The notes beneath the pieces are model-generated. The model worked only from the letters and a program-made list of their open reading frames with translations, searched no databases and was not told the DNA's origin. A stretch of 33,502 nt of DNA, from assembly GCA_964555585.1 (NCBI GenBank), contig CAZKSN010000010.1, forward strand, positions 1 to 33,502, read 5' to 3'. The position numbers and the translations under genes were made by a program. Origin of the DNA: CAZKSN01 sp964555585. Its GTDB lineage: Bacteria > Bacillota_I > Bacilli_A > RF39 > UBA660. Below are positions 23,701-32,727 of the stretch, piece after piece. Every line of letters begins with the position of its first letter. Positions within the stretch are counted from its first letter, which is position 1.

Positions 23701-25770
23701 ATGGAAGCTAAAGAAAAAGAAATTTTAGGAGAAGTAATAAGTGGGATGAAATCTCAATTTTTAATTCCAGTTTTTCAAAGAAATTATAATTGGAAAATAA
23801 AAAATTGTGCTAAGTTATTTGAAGATATAATTTGTTTAACAGAATCTAATATTAAAAAACATTTTATTGGATCATTTGTTTATAAATTTAATAAAATAGT
23901 TGATACTCAATTTAATCAATATGTTTTAATTGATGGTCAACAAAGATTAACTTCAATAACTCTTATTTTAAAAGCCCTTTATGACTATCTTAGTAGTTTT
24001 GGAGATTCCTACATAGATTTAATGAAAGAAATAAGTGAGGGATATTTATTTAATGTTTTTACAAAAGATCAAAAACTAAGATTGAAACTAAAGCCTAATA
24101 AAAATGATGATATTAATTTTAATTTTTTAATGAATGATGAAATTGAAGAAATTGATAAAAGTTCAAGTATTTATATTAATTATAAATTTTTTTATGATAG
24201 TATATCTGAAATGAAATGTTCTATAGAATCTTTTTATAACGCTTTACAAAGATTAGAAGGAGTTGCTGTAGTATTAAATCAAAATGATAATCCTCAAGTA
24301 ATATTTGAAAGCTTAAATTCTACTGGTCTTGATTTAAGTGATGTTGATTTAATTAGGAATTATTTATTAATGAATTGCAATCCAGACGAACAAGAAAAGT
24401 TATATACAAATTATTGGGTTAAAATGGAACAATTACTTGGAGATAATTTAATTTCATATTTTAGAGATTATCTTTCATTATCAAAAAGCTTAGTTATTGC
24501 AAGTGGTAAGACAAAAGTATACCAAGCATTTAGAGAATATTCTAAAAATATAGCTAATTTAAACGAATTTTTAAAATTATTATTGCAAAATGTTAGTGTT
24601 TATAGAAAATTAATATTTTCTTCTGATGGTGATGATGAACTATCAATTTGTTTAAATGATTTTCTTGTTCTAAATATGAGTACAACTTTTCCTTTTTTAT
24701 TGGGAATTCTTATAGACAATTCTAAAATGATTATTTCTCAAGATGAAACAGTAAAAATTATTAAATTAGTTGAATCTTATATTGTTAGAAGAACAGTATG
24801 TAATGTACAAGGAGGTTCACTTTCAACTTTTATGGCTTCTTTATATAATAATTTAAAAAATAAATATAAAGATTCTTTTTATGAAAATACGTATGAAAAA
24901 GTAGCAAAAGAATTTGTTAGTATAAATACAAATGCATATTTTCCAAAAAACGAAGATTTTAAAAAAGAATTTCTTGAAAGAGATATGTATAAATCTCAAC
25001 ATAAGTTTTTTATTATTTCTAAATTAGAAAAATATTTACAAGAAAAAGAAATAATTAATCTAGATAATCTAACAATTGAACACATTATGCCTAGAAATTT
25101 ATCAGATGAATGGAAAAATTATTTGAATATTGAAAATGTTGAAGAAGTTCATGAAGAATATAAAAATAAAATTGGAAATTTAACTCTAACAGCTTATAAT
25201 TCTGAAATGTCTGATAAATTGTTTGAAGAAAAGAAAAATCATATTGATTTTAGTCGCTTATGTTTAAATCAAAATTTAAAAGAAATAAAAAAATGGAATA
25301 TAGATTCTATAAAAAAAAGAGGTCAATGGATGTTTGAGTTGGCTCAAAATATTTGGAAATATCCCAATGTTATTCCAAATGAAATTGTATATGGTGAAGG
25401 TTATTATTTATTATCGCAAGATTTAGATATGGATTTTACTAATACAAAACCTTCAAAGATAATTATATGTAATGAAACAAATTATTTTACATCTTGGTCT
25501 GAAATTTATATTTATATTTTAAAAAAGATGTATAAAAATAATTCTGATTTATTCAAAGTAATTATAAATACTGAAGATTTTATTGGAAATTCAAAATCTT
25601 TATTATTTTCAAATGAAAAAAGAAAACTTAGAGCTCCTAATGAAATTGTTGAGAACTTTTATTGTGAAACAAATTTAAATACGATGAGAAAAATTCAAGT
25701 GTTACAAAAATTAGGAATTGGATTTCAATATGAAGAAGAAGACTTAATTGTTTTTATTGAACAGGAATAA
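23701..25770 (+). CDS. DUF262-DUF1524 (GmrSD-like) restriction protein
   Basis: 689 residues. The N-terminal DUF262 domain has IPVFQRNYNW (22-31) and IDGQQRLTSITLIL (77-90), the ParB/Srx-like nucleotide-binding signature. The DUF1524 HNH nuclease part has LTIEHIMPRNL (E460, H461) and KIGNLTLTAYNSEMSDK (about 488-504), the expected His and Asn ligands. About 130 more residues form a C-terminal extension. Family members (GmrSD, BrxU) are type IV enzymes that cut modified phage DNA (established). Its bases are more AT-rich than those of the neighbours and CAA strongly replaces CAG, a sign of transfer. A possible defence cargo of the recombinase. Confidence 0.88.
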   Translation: MEAKEKEILGEVISGMKSQFLIPVFQRNYNWKIKNCAKLFEDIICLTESNIKKHFIGSFVYKFNKIVDTQFNQYVLIDGQQRLTSITLILKALYDYLSSFGDSYIDLMKEISEGYLFNVFTKDQKLRLKLKPNKNDDINFNFLMNDEIEEIDKSSSIYINYKFFYDSISEMKCSIESFYNALQRLEGVAVVLNQNDNPQVIFESLNSTGLDLSDVDLIRNYLLMNCNPDEQEKLYTNYWVKMEQLLGDNLISYFRDYLSLSKSLVIASGKTKVYQAFREYSKNIANLNEFLKLLLQNVSVYRKLIFSSDGDDELSICLNDFLVLNMSTTFPFLLGILIDNSKMIISQDETVKIIKLVESYIVRRTVCNVQGGSLSTFMASLYNNLKNKYKDSFYENTYEKVAKEFVSINTNAYFPKNEDFKKEFLERDMYKSQHKFFIISKLEKYLQEKEIINLDNLTIEHIMPRNLSDEWKNYLNIENVEEVHEEYKNKIGNLTLTAYNSEMSDKLFEEKKNHIDFSRLCLNQNLKEIKKWNIDSIKKRGQWMFELAQNIWKYPNVIPNEIVYGEGYYLLSQDLDMDFTNTKPSKIIICNETNYFTSWSEIYIYILKKMYKNNSDLFKVIINTEDFIGNSKSLLFSNEKRKLRAPNEIVENFYCETNLNTMRKIQVLQKLGIGFQYEEEDLIVFIEQE

Positions 25771-25773
25771 TAA

Positions 25774-26922
25774 TTATTACTTCCACATTTTCTATCCTCA
25801 GGTGGAGATGGTGCTGAAGTAATATATGCTCTTAGGAACAATTCAACTCTTTCCAAGAAGATACTGGATGAAATGGAGAGAGAAGGACAAAATACTAGAA
25901 AATATTACCAGCAGAGACTTCCAAGCAATCCAATTAAAGATTATTATTTCATGCATAGAAATACTCCTAATACTGAAGCTATTATTGTTGAATATGGTTT
26001 TTTAGACAGTTCCAAAGATGATGTGGAACAACTTAAAACTAATTATGAGAATTTTGCTGAAGCAGTTGTACGTGCAGTTGCGGAATATAAAGATATTCCA
26101 TATAAGGCTCCGGTAGGAAGTGGATATTACACTGTAGTTAAAGGTGACAGCTTATGGACTATTGCCAACAAATTTGGTTTAACTGTGAATGAGTTAAAGG
26201 ATATTAACAATCTATCCAGCAATATTCTTCAAATAGGTCAAACATTGAAAGTCACTACAGAGCCTGAAACTGTTCCTGAAGATTATTTAGTATATGTTGT
26301 TAAGAGTGGAGATAACCTGTGGGATATTGCCAATAAATTTGATACCACTGTTAGTACTCTTATGAGCATTAATAATTTAACTAGTTCCAGTTTAAAAATA
26401 AATCAGCAGTTGCTGATTCCTAAGGAAAAAGAAATTATTGAACCGGGCGCTACTGAATATACAGTTGTCAGTGGAGATAATTTATGGGATTTAGCCAATA
26501 AGTTTGATACAACAGTGAATGCAATAAAAAAAGCAAATAATCTGACAAGTAATCTGCTTCAGATAGGTCAGAAATTGATTATTCCTGCAGGTGAAATAGA
26601 GAAGGAAGAAGTTCCTGGTGTAGGTGGAGTTAACTATGTAGTTCAAAGTGGAGATAATTTGTACAGTATTGCTAATAAATATGATACAACAGTTGATGCC
26701 ATTAAAAAAGCAAATAATTTAACAAGCAATCTTCTTCAGATAGGTCAGGTATTATTAATACCTGGAACTACTGAATATGCTACATATACTGTAAAAAGCG
26801 GAGATACTTTATATGCACTTGCAAATAAATATAATACAACAGTCAGTCAATTAAAAACTATTAATAATTTAACTACTAATAGTTTAAGTATAGGTCAGAA
26901 GTTATTAATTCCTAGCAGCTGA
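25774..26922 (+). pseudogene. 5'-truncated N-acetylmuramoyl-L-alanine amidase with five LysM repeats
   Basis: The frame is open from directly after the DUF262 stop (25770): LLPHFLSS, then GGDGAEVIYALRNNSTLSKK, the middle of an Amidase_3 domain. Kept are IIVEYGFLDS (with the catalytic Glu) and five LysM units (about 26128-26253, 26287-26421, 26455-26586, 26632-26763, 26782-26916). Missing are the signal peptide and the first half of the catalytic domain, with the zinc His and Glu of the DPGHGG segment. ATG 25873 could start a 349-residue protein, but no ribosome site is seen, so production is doubtful. If made, it would be an unexported LysM protein. The full-length family is about 450-550 residues. 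Confidence 0.8.
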
Positions 26923-26947
26923 TAATAGTTGACAATCTCTTTATATA

Positions 26948-26979
26948 AACATTATTTGATTTTTTTAAATAAAAATGTT
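26948..26979 (+). terminator. Possible weak terminator
   Basis: AACATT (26948-26953) / AATGTT (26974-26979), with inner ATTT/AAAT and a bulge. AT-rich and therefore uncertain. A TTGACA at 26929-26934 has no well-placed -10 partner. Confidence 0.3.
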
Positions 26980-26981
26980 AT

Positions 26982-26987
26982 TATAAT
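26982..26987 (+). promoter_or_regulatory. -10 element TATAAT for the radical SAM gene
   Basis: A perfect TATAAT 27 bases before ATG 27014. AAAAGGGG at 26996-27003 is the ribosome site. No clear -35 at 17 bp. Confidence 0.4.
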
Positions 26988-27013
26988 GCACTATTAAAAG
27001 GGGTTGTTTTTTA

Positions 27014-27805
27014 ATGACTAAATTATCAATATATTTTTTAACAATTGAAGTAACAAGAAGATGTAATATTAAGTGTGGAATTTGCATGCGCGGAGATGCT
27101 CAAAATATTAATATTCAAAAAAATTATATTGATGCTTTATTTGATTTAAATAATAAAGATTATAAATTTCATTTTATTGATAACATTTGCTTTACCGGCG
27201 GAGAGCCAACTTTGTATCCTGAAATAATTATTTATACAATAAATAAAATAATTGATGAAGAACTTCCGGTTAAGAATCTTTCCATGGTTACAAATGGACA
27301 AATATTTATACCAGAATTAGTTGTTGCATTTAATAAATTTAATAAATATAGTAATATAAGACAAGCAAGTAGAATTAGAAAAGAATGGGCAAATATGAGA
27401 GAATTGATTGATGAATTTATAATAGCTAATACAAATGGTCATGTAACAATAGCATTATCAACAGATGTATATCATGCTCCAATCAGTGAAAAAATAAAAA
27501 GTTCCTATTGTTTACTTGCAGAAGGTTTAAAAGTAATTGATAAAACTATTAAAGAGGAAGATATCATAAAATCAGGATATGCTGATTTCGGCAAGGAGTT
27601 AAAACCTCATGAAGGATTATATTCAATGGAGAACGATTTGATCACTTTTTATGAAAATCTATATTTAACAGCTAAAGGGGAATTATTATTTGGCGGAGAC
27701 GGAAGCTATGAATTTTTAGACAGTCAAATAATAGGAAATGTAGAAGAAGATTCAATTGAAAGATTAGTAAGAACACGTGGAAAAAATATATTTTTAAATA
27801 ATTAA
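27014..27805 (+). CDS. Radical SAM protein
   Basis: 263 residues. The iron-sulphur cluster motif is RRCNIKCGICM (Cys17, 21, 24; CxxxCxxC), and the SAM-binding GGE is in CFTGGEPTLY (59-68). VTNGQIF and IALSTDVYH follow as barrel strands. It is shorter than SPASM enzymes and lacks extra cysteine clusters. The C-terminal segment GELLFGGDGSYEF ... IIGNVEEDSIERL resembles the end of MoaA/PqqE-like and peptide-modifying radical SAM proteins, without their auxiliary cysteines. No precursor peptide is evident nearby. It is a single-gene unit between the broken amidase and a converging ATPase gene; the substrate is unknown. Confidence 0.85.
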   Translation: MTKLSIYFLTIEVTRRCNIKCGICMRGDAQNINIQKNYIDALFDLNNKDYKFHFIDNICFTGGEPTLYPEIIIYTINKIIDEELPVKNLSMVTNGQIFIPELVVAFNKFNKYSNIRQASRIRKEWANMRELIDEFIIANTNGHVTIALSTDVYHAPISEKIKSSYCLLAEGLKVIDKTIKEEDIIKSGYADFGKELKPHEGLYSMENDLITFYENLYLTAKGELLFGGDGSYEFLDSQIIGNVEEDSIERLVRTRGKNIFLNN

Positions 27806-27833
27806 AAAAGAAATATTTTATATATTTCTTTTT
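27805..27833. terminator. Bidirectional terminator
   Basis: AAAAAGAAATAT (27805-27816) / ATATTTCTTTTT (27822-27833), loop TTTAT. It lies between the converging radical SAM and P-type ATPase genes, and the latter's stop lies in the loop. Confidence 0.75.
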
Positions 27834-30466
27834 CTTAGTCTTTTGAATAATTCCATTATTAACAGAATAGGTATTGCAAGTATAAACATTAACAGTATAT
27901 CTATATATGGCATTACTTGTATATTTAGCATATTGCTTATAAATTCATTATGTATAGCGTATGTTTGAAGCAACAGAGTAAGCAGGATTGCTGCTATTAT
28001 GAACTTATTATCCTTAAGCTTTACTTTAAATGCAGATGTTTCTTCACTTCTGCAGTTAAACACGTGAATGTTCTGCATGAATACCATCAATACGAGTATA
28101 TAGCTTCTTGCAAGATGTATGTCTATAGTTGTCGTCTTTATTAAGATAAACCATATTACATATACTATAAGTCCAATAGATATTCCTGAAATGAGTGTTT
28201 CCTGAATCAATAGTTTATTGAATATTCTTTCATTTGTTTTTCTGGGTTTTCTATTCATTACATTTCCATGTCCTTTTTCAAAAGAAAGTCCAATATCCTG
28301 TATTCCATCAGTTACCAGATTTAACCACAGCAGCTGTATTGCCATTAAAGGTACCGGTAGATTAAATATAATTGATAAGATAAAGAATAATATTTCTGCC
28401 ACTCCGTTTGAGATTAAGTAATATATTACCTTTCTTATATTGTTGTAAGCTATTCTTCCCTCTTCAATACCTGAAATAATTGTTGAAAAGTTATCATCTG
28501 TTATAATCATTGTACTTGTATTCTTGGCAACGTCAGTTCCGCTTCCCATGGCTATTCCGATGTTAGCTGCCTTTAATGCCGGAGCATCATTTACCCCATC
28601 TCCAGTAACTGCTACAAACTCATTTTGTCTTTTAAATGATTCAACTATCTCCAACTTCTGCATAGGGCTTACTCTTGAGAATACTTTTATATTCTTTATA
28701 AAGTTATCAAAATTATTTTTATCATCCTGAATAAGTAATCTTTCAAGTTCCTCTCCACTTGTCACTTCACTTAAATCCTGCACTAAATTTAATTCTTTGG
28801 CAATTGCAAATGAAGTTAGAGGATGATCACCGGTAATCATTACTACTTTTATTCCGGAGTTTTTTGCTTTCTTTATGGAATCTATTGCCTCTTCTCTTAT
28901 CGGATCTATAAAAGCCACTATTCCAAGAAATACTGAATTCTCTAAATCCATTTCATCGTATTTATCCTTATATTTTAATTCTTTTTTACAGAGAGCTATT
29001 ACTCTATATCCTTCATTTGCCAATATTTCATTCTGTTCTAAGAGCAGTTTTTTATTTATATTTACTATTTCTCCATTTACCAGCATTTTATTTGTTAGAG
29101 TAAGTATCTTTTCTATAGAACCTTTGGCGGTGCAAAAAACTCCTCCATATCTATAGAAGGCTGCTGAATATTTATTTACTGATTCATAGGGTATCTTCTT
29201 AATTACTTCTATTTCATCACTTGTGTCTATTACATTTCCTTTAGTACCAAGTGCGAGGAATGCCACATCTATTGAATCTCCATAAGAAGCCCAGGATTTA
29301 TTTCCATAGGTAAGTCCTGCCTCATTATTCAATACACCCATAAGTGTGATTTCCCTTACCTGATCTTTATTTTCTGAAGTGTATTTTATTTTTCCAATAC
29401 CGTTATATCCTATACCTTCCACATCAATGATATCCTGATTAGGAAGTATTATCTTTTTAGCGGTCTGCTGATTAAGTGTTAATGTTCCGGTTTTATCACT
29501 TGCTATTACTGTGCAGCTGCCCAGACTTTCAACAGCTTTTAATTTTTTTACTATCACATTCTTTTTGGCCATTTTATTTGATGCTATTGAGAGTGCAAGT
29601 GTCAAAACAACTGGAAGTCCTTCAGGTATGGCTGAAACTGATAATGCAACTACCAGAAAGAATATCTCTCTAGGAGCATACCCTCTAAAGTAAAGAATTA
29701 TTGTAATTATTAATGCAAGTATTGTAATTACGATACCCATTTGCTTAGTAAATTTTTCCATTCTTATTATTAACGGGGATTTGGTATCTTTTTTAAATAA
29801 TACAGTTTTAGCTATCTTACCTATTTCTGTATCAGTGGCAGTTGCCACCACAACACCTTTAGCTCTGCCTGAAACAACGTGTGTTCCTGCATACACCATG
29901 TTATCTCTGTCTATCAGCTGCACTTCTTCTGCAATAAGTTTATTGTGTTTAGAAGCCGCAATTGATTCACCAGTGAGTGTTGATTCATCAACACTTAAAT
30001 TATCACTTTCAAAAAGTCTTATATCTGCAGATATTTTATCGCCAGACTTTAATAGCACGATGTCACCAACTGTTAAATCTTTAGAATTTATTACAACCAC
30101 TTCGTTGTTTCTGATTACTTTTGCTTCAACTTTAATTAATTTTTCCAATTCCTTAGAACTTTTACCTGCTTTCCATTCTTGAAAGGTTCCAAATACCAAA
30201 TCCATCAATATCACAAGTGCTATAAAAAAAGCATCCATTAATTCACCGATAACATATGACAGAATAATAGAAACTGCAAGTATAAACACTATAGGATTTT
30301 TAAATTGAGACAAAAATATTTTTAATAAAGTATCTTTTTTTCCCTTAGGAATTATATTATAGCCATTCTGTTTAATTCTTTTATCTGCCTCTTCTGTTGT
30401 TAAACCTAATTCGCTTGTTTTTAATTCCTCAAATATTTCCTTAATTCTTTTACTGTACCATTCCAT
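27818..30466 (-). CDS. Cation (probably Ca2+) P-type ATPase
   Basis: 882 residues, normal for PII-type calcium pumps. N-terminal cation ATPase domain; TGES (165-168) in the actuator; PEGLP (281-285) in membrane helix 4, the motif of SERCA/PMCA-type pumps; the phosphorylated Asp324 in SDKTGTLTLNQ; MITGDHPLT and GDGVNDAPAL in the P domain; and NLVTDGIQD in helix 6 with a ten-helix C-terminal half. It lacks heavy-metal binding domains and the CPx motif. It probably exports Ca2+ or related cations from the cytoplasm (family knowledge; exact ion not provable). Ribosome site AGGAGTG lies before the ATG. Confidence 0.9.
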   Translation of the reverse strand: MEWYSKRIKEIFEELKTSELGLTTEEADKRIKQNGYNIIPKGKKDTLLKIFLSQFKNPIVFILAVSIILSYVIGELMDAFFIALVILMDLVFGTFQEWKAGKSSKELEKLIKVEAKVIRNNEVVVINSKDLTVGDIVLLKSGDKISADIRLFESDNLSVDESTLTGESIAASKHNKLIAEEVQLIDRDNMVYAGTHVVSGRAKGVVVATATDTEIGKIAKTVLFKKDTKSPLIIRMEKFTKQMGIVITILALIITIILYFRGYAPREIFFLVVALSVSAIPEGLPVVLTLALSIASNKMAKKNVIVKKLKAVESLGSCTVIASDKTGTLTLNQQTAKKIILPNQDIIDVEGIGYNGIGKIKYTSENKDQVREITLMGVLNNEAGLTYGNKSWASYGDSIDVAFLALGTKGNVIDTSDEIEVIKKIPYESVNKYSAAFYRYGGVFCTAKGSIEKILTLTNKMLVNGEIVNINKKLLLEQNEILANEGYRVIALCKKELKYKDKYDEMDLENSVFLGIVAFIDPIREEAIDSIKKAKNSGIKVVMITGDHPLTSFAIAKELNLVQDLSEVTSGEELERLLIQDDKNNFDNFIKNIKVFSRVSPMQKLEIVESFKRQNEFVAVTGDGVNDAPALKAANIGIAMGSGTDVAKNTSTMIITDDNFSTIISGIEEGRIAYNNIRKVIYYLISNGVAEILFFILSIIFNLPVPLMAIQLLWLNLVTDGIQDIGLSFEKGHGNVMNRKPRKTNERIFNKLLIQETLISGISIGLIVYVIWFILIKTTTIDIHLARSYILVLMVFMQNIHVFNCRSEETSAFKVKLKDNKFIIAAILLTLLLQTYAIHNEFISNMLNIQVMPYIDILLMFILAIPILLIMELFKRLRKRNI

Positions 30467-30495
30467 AAAAAAAACACTCCTATAATATTAAGAAT

Positions 30496-30504
30496 ATTAT
30501 AGCA
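30496..30504 (-). promoter_or_regulatory. Extended -10 promoter of the ATPase gene
   Basis: On the minus strand TGCTATAAT (extended -10, TGnTATAAT) lies about 30 bases before the ATG. It falls in the 48-base gap after the SleB-type gene, so the ATPase can be expressed on its own. Confidence 0.55.
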
Positions 30505-30514
30505 TACTTTTTTA

Positions 30515-30943
30515 TTAATGTAACTGTTTACATATTCCCGGATCAGGAATATAAAAACAGTGGTTTTTATACTTTCCAGAATTCCTTTGATTGAACCAAG
30601 TTGCTCTGCATTCTACTCCAGTTCCGGGAGCATAAAACCATAATGCATTAGTTGCAGGATGATAGTATTCTCCCTTCAATACACGTTCTGCAAGTGCCTT
30701 TTCCTTAGTTGTTGAAGAACTATAGAACAATGAACTGTTGACACCCGTAAATCCGCCTGGAGACTGATTTATAACCTGAGTTATAGTTCTGATATTCTTA
30801 AAATCCAAACAATCTGAGATTGCTCTATTAACAATAACATTTCCCACCATAAGCATTCCCAAATCCCCGTCTCCTAGTGCCTCAGCTCTCATAAGTCTTG
30901 CTGTTAAATCCAGTTCCTTGGTTGTATACGCCAGCATTGCCAT
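30515..30943 (-). CDS. SleB/CwlJ-type cell wall hydrolase
   Basis: 142 residues from the ATG complementary to 30941-30943, behind AGGTGA. The slightly longer GTG start lies inside that ribosome site. The segment LTARLMRAEALGDGDLGMLM (13-32) carries the catalytic Glu21 of the Hydrolase_2 (SleB/CwlJ) fold; VGNVIVNRA and HPATNALWFYAP complete it. SleB-type enzymes are lytic transglycosylases of spore cortex or cell wall (family knowledge). There is no signal peptide, as in CwlJ, and no LysM or binding domain. Without other sporulation genes in view, a general wall-remodelling role is just as likely. Confidence 0.85.
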   Translation of the reverse strand: MAMLAYTTKELDLTARLMRAEALGDGDLGMLMVGNVIVNRAISDCLDFKNIRTITQVINQSPGGFTGVNSSLFYSSSTTKEKALAERVLKGEYYHPATNALWFYAPGTGVECRATWFNQRNSGKYKNHCFYIPDPGICKQLH

Positions 30944-30959
30944 AATAATCACCTAAAAT

Positions 30960-30991
30960 ATTATATGATTTTAGTAAAAGTATTGTATAAT
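30960..30991. promoter_or_regulatory. Divergent -10 elements between sleB-type and tfoX-type genes
   Basis: Minus-strand TATAAT (30960-30965) for the hydrolase and plus-strand TATAAT (30986-30991) for the TfoX-domain operon lie 20 bases apart. Neither has a good -35. The close back-to-back layout could couple their expression. Confidence 0.45.
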
Positions 30992-31056
30992 AAAAGAAAT
31001 TTCTTTTGTTTAAAATATTCAAAAATGATAAAATAAAAAAAGAAAAGGATAAAAAA

Positions 31057-31314
31057 ATGGGAGAACTTGTTAAATTAAAAAACATTGGCAAAGAATTAGA
31101 GAAACAATTAAATGAAGTAGGTATTTTTACTTATGAAGATTTAGTTAACTGCGGTAGTGTAGAAGCTTGGTTGAAAATAAAAAAAATTGATTCCAGTGCC
31201 TGTATAAATAGATTAATGGCTATAGAAGGAGCGTTGCAGAATATAAGATGGCATGACCTGTCAAAAGCTGATAAAGAATATTTAAAAGATTTTTATTATA
31301 ATAATGGAAAATGA
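31057..31314 (+). CDS. TfoX C-terminal domain protein
   Basis: 85 residues from ATG 31057, behind AAAAGGAT (31043-31050). MGELVKLKNIGKELEKQLNE and the following GIFTYEDLVNCGSVEAWLKI match the TfoX/Sxy C-terminal domain, a helix-hairpin-helix-like fold. The sequence LSKADKEYLKDFY ends it. The N-terminal TfoX domain is absent; stand-alone copies are common in Bacillota. TfoX proteins regulate competence in Gammaproteobacteria, but for the short form no function is established. It is the first gene of an operon with a DNA methyltransferase and a deoxyribosyltransferase-like gene. Confidence 0.85.
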   Translation: MGELVKLKNIGKELEKQLNEVGIFTYEDLVNCGSVEAWLKIKKIDSSACINRLMAIEGALQNIRWHDLSKADKEYLKDFYYNNGK

Positions 31315-31340
31315 AATTATTATATAATAGGGAGAATATT

Positions 31341-32246
31341 ATGGAAACTTATTATAAGGAAAAAGATATTGAAATATATAATTGTGACAATATAGAATTA
31401 TTAAGAAATCTTGAATCTGAAAGCATCAATTTAATATACTGTGATATTTTATATAACACTGGAAAAGTATTTGATGACTACACTGATGTTCTTGGAACAC
31501 CTAAACAGGCAGTTGAATGGTACAGAGGAAGATTTGAAGAAATGAAAAGAGTGCTTACCAGTAATGGAAGCATATATATTCACTGTAATTGGAGACTTGA
31601 CTCATACATGAGAATTCTCCTGGATGAAATATTCGGAACCAGCTGCTTTAGAAATAGAATATACAGAAAGCACAGCAAGGATAGAAGTTTCTATAACAAT
31701 TTTGATTCTCAAATAGATGTAATACTTTATTATGTTAAAGATTATAGGAATTTTATATTTAATGAAATAAGGGATTCTCATCTGAGAATAGCGCCTTTAT
31801 TTGAAAATGGATATATTGAGGGTAAAGCTAAATTATTGGAATTGAATGGTCAGAAGATAGATTTATCTAATCAAAATAAACACTGGTTAATTAATGAGAT
31901 TCAGTTTGAAAAATTGAAGAATAATAATGAAATTGTTGTTATAAATAATCTTCCGTTCAGATATTCTCATGTAAAACCATTGGGAAACTTATGGAATGAA
32001 GATGAAATGCTTGATGAGTATGACAGAGGAGAGGTAGCAAAGGTTTATGATACACCCAAACCCAAAGCTGTATTAAAGAGAATAATAGAATTAAGCAGTA
32101 ATGAAGGAGATGTAGTGGCAGATTTTTTCTTAGGTGGAGGTACAACTGCAGTCGTTGCTAAAAAACTTAAGAGAAAAGGAATTTACTGTGATATAAGTAA
32201 AAAAGCGTGCGATGTTACTATAAGTAAGCTTAAGGAGGTATTTTAA
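31341..32246 (+). CDS. Beta-class DNA methyltransferase with DILY motif
   Basis: 301 residues from ATG 31341, which follows AGGGAGA (31329-31335). ATG 31311 overlaps the tfoX-type stop as ATGA and is the alternative, ten codons longer. The order is motif IV first (CDILYNTGKVFDDY, DILY at 35-38), then a specificity region, then motif I (DFFLGGGTTAVVAKKL, about 261-276), which is the beta class that makes N6-adenine or N4-cytosine. DILY replaces the typical DPPY; I recall DILY(G/N)TG variants in related methyltransferases, so activity is likely kept. No restriction enzyme gene is adjacent, so it may be an orphan or phage-type enzyme. Confidence 0.85.
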   Translation: METYYKEKDIEIYNCDNIELLRNLESESINLIYCDILYNTGKVFDDYTDVLGTPKQAVEWYRGRFEEMKRVLTSNGSIYIHCNWRLDSYMRILLDEIFGTSCFRNRIYRKHSKDRSFYNNFDSQIDVILYYVKDYRNFIFNEIRDSHLRIAPLFENGYIEGKAKLLELNGQKIDLSNQNKHWLINEIQFEKLKNNNEIVVINNLPFRYSHVKPLGNLWNEDEMLDEYDRGEVAKVYDTPKPKAVLKRIIELSSNEGDVVADFFLGGGTTAVVAKKLKRKGIYCDISKKACDVTISKLKEVF

Positions 32247-32722
32247 TGGAAGTGAATTATTCTGATCAGGAGGTTGTTAAAGGCAGAAAATCTATTTTTT
32301 TTGCAGGCCCAACTCCTAGAAGTAAAGAGATAATATCCTGGAGAATTGAGGCTTTAGAAAAGATAGAAAAGCTTGGATTTGACGGTTTGATCTATATTCC
32401 CGAGTATGAGGGCTTTAAAAGAGAAAAGAAGGATTATATTGATCAAGCTCTCTGGGAAAGAGAGGCATTAACTGAGTCAACAGTTATTATGTTCTGGATA
32501 CCAAGAACTATCCCGGATATGATGGCATTCACCACTAATGTGGAATTTGGCTACTGGATTCATTCCGGAAAAATCATTTATGGAAGACCTGACGATGCTA
32601 CTAAAATAAAATATTTAGATTGGCTTTACAGATATGATTGTAAAAAGGAACCAATAAACAATATTGATGAATTGCTTGAAGAAAGCATAAAATTATGTGA
32701 AAAATTAAATAATAATAAGTGA
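32246..32722 (+). CDS. Nucleoside 2-deoxyribosyltransferase-like protein
   Basis: 158 residues. KSIFFAGPTPRSKEIISWR (15-33) is the characteristic start of the nucleoside 2-deoxyribosyltransferase-like family that opens with FAGPTPR. LWEREALTESTVIMFWIPR (69-87) and TNVEFGYWIHSGKI (97-110) supply the expected acidic residues; Glu100 is a likely nucleophile. Such proteins exchange or hydrolyse bases of deoxynucleosides (family knowledge). Its ATG overlaps the methyltransferase stop by one base (TAATG), and AAGGAGG lies 6 bases before it, so the two are coupled. The pairing suggests nucleotide or modified-base metabolism linked to the methyltransferase. Confidence 0.82.
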   Translation: MEVNYSDQEVVKGRKSIFFAGPTPRSKEIISWRIEALEKIEKLGFDGLIYIPEYEGFKREKKDYIDQALWEREALTESTVIMFWIPRTIPDMMAFTTNVEFGYWIHSGKIIYGRPDDATKIKYLDWLYRYDCKKEPINNIDELLEESIKLCEKLNNNK

Positions 32723-32727
32723 TGGAT

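Noticed and set aside
26128..26916. Repetitive DNA in the LysM region as a possible repeat array
   Set aside because: The periodicity is explained by five LysM coding repeats with diverged linkers; there are no constant repeats with variable spacers.
29781..30182. A 133-codon plus-strand open frame inside the ATPase gene
   Set aside because: It is antisense to conserved P-type ATPase coding sequence and has no ribosome site or recognisable domain.
30515..30943. SleB-type gene taken as proof of sporulation
   Set aside because: The family also occurs in non-spore-formers, and no other sporulation gene is in the window.
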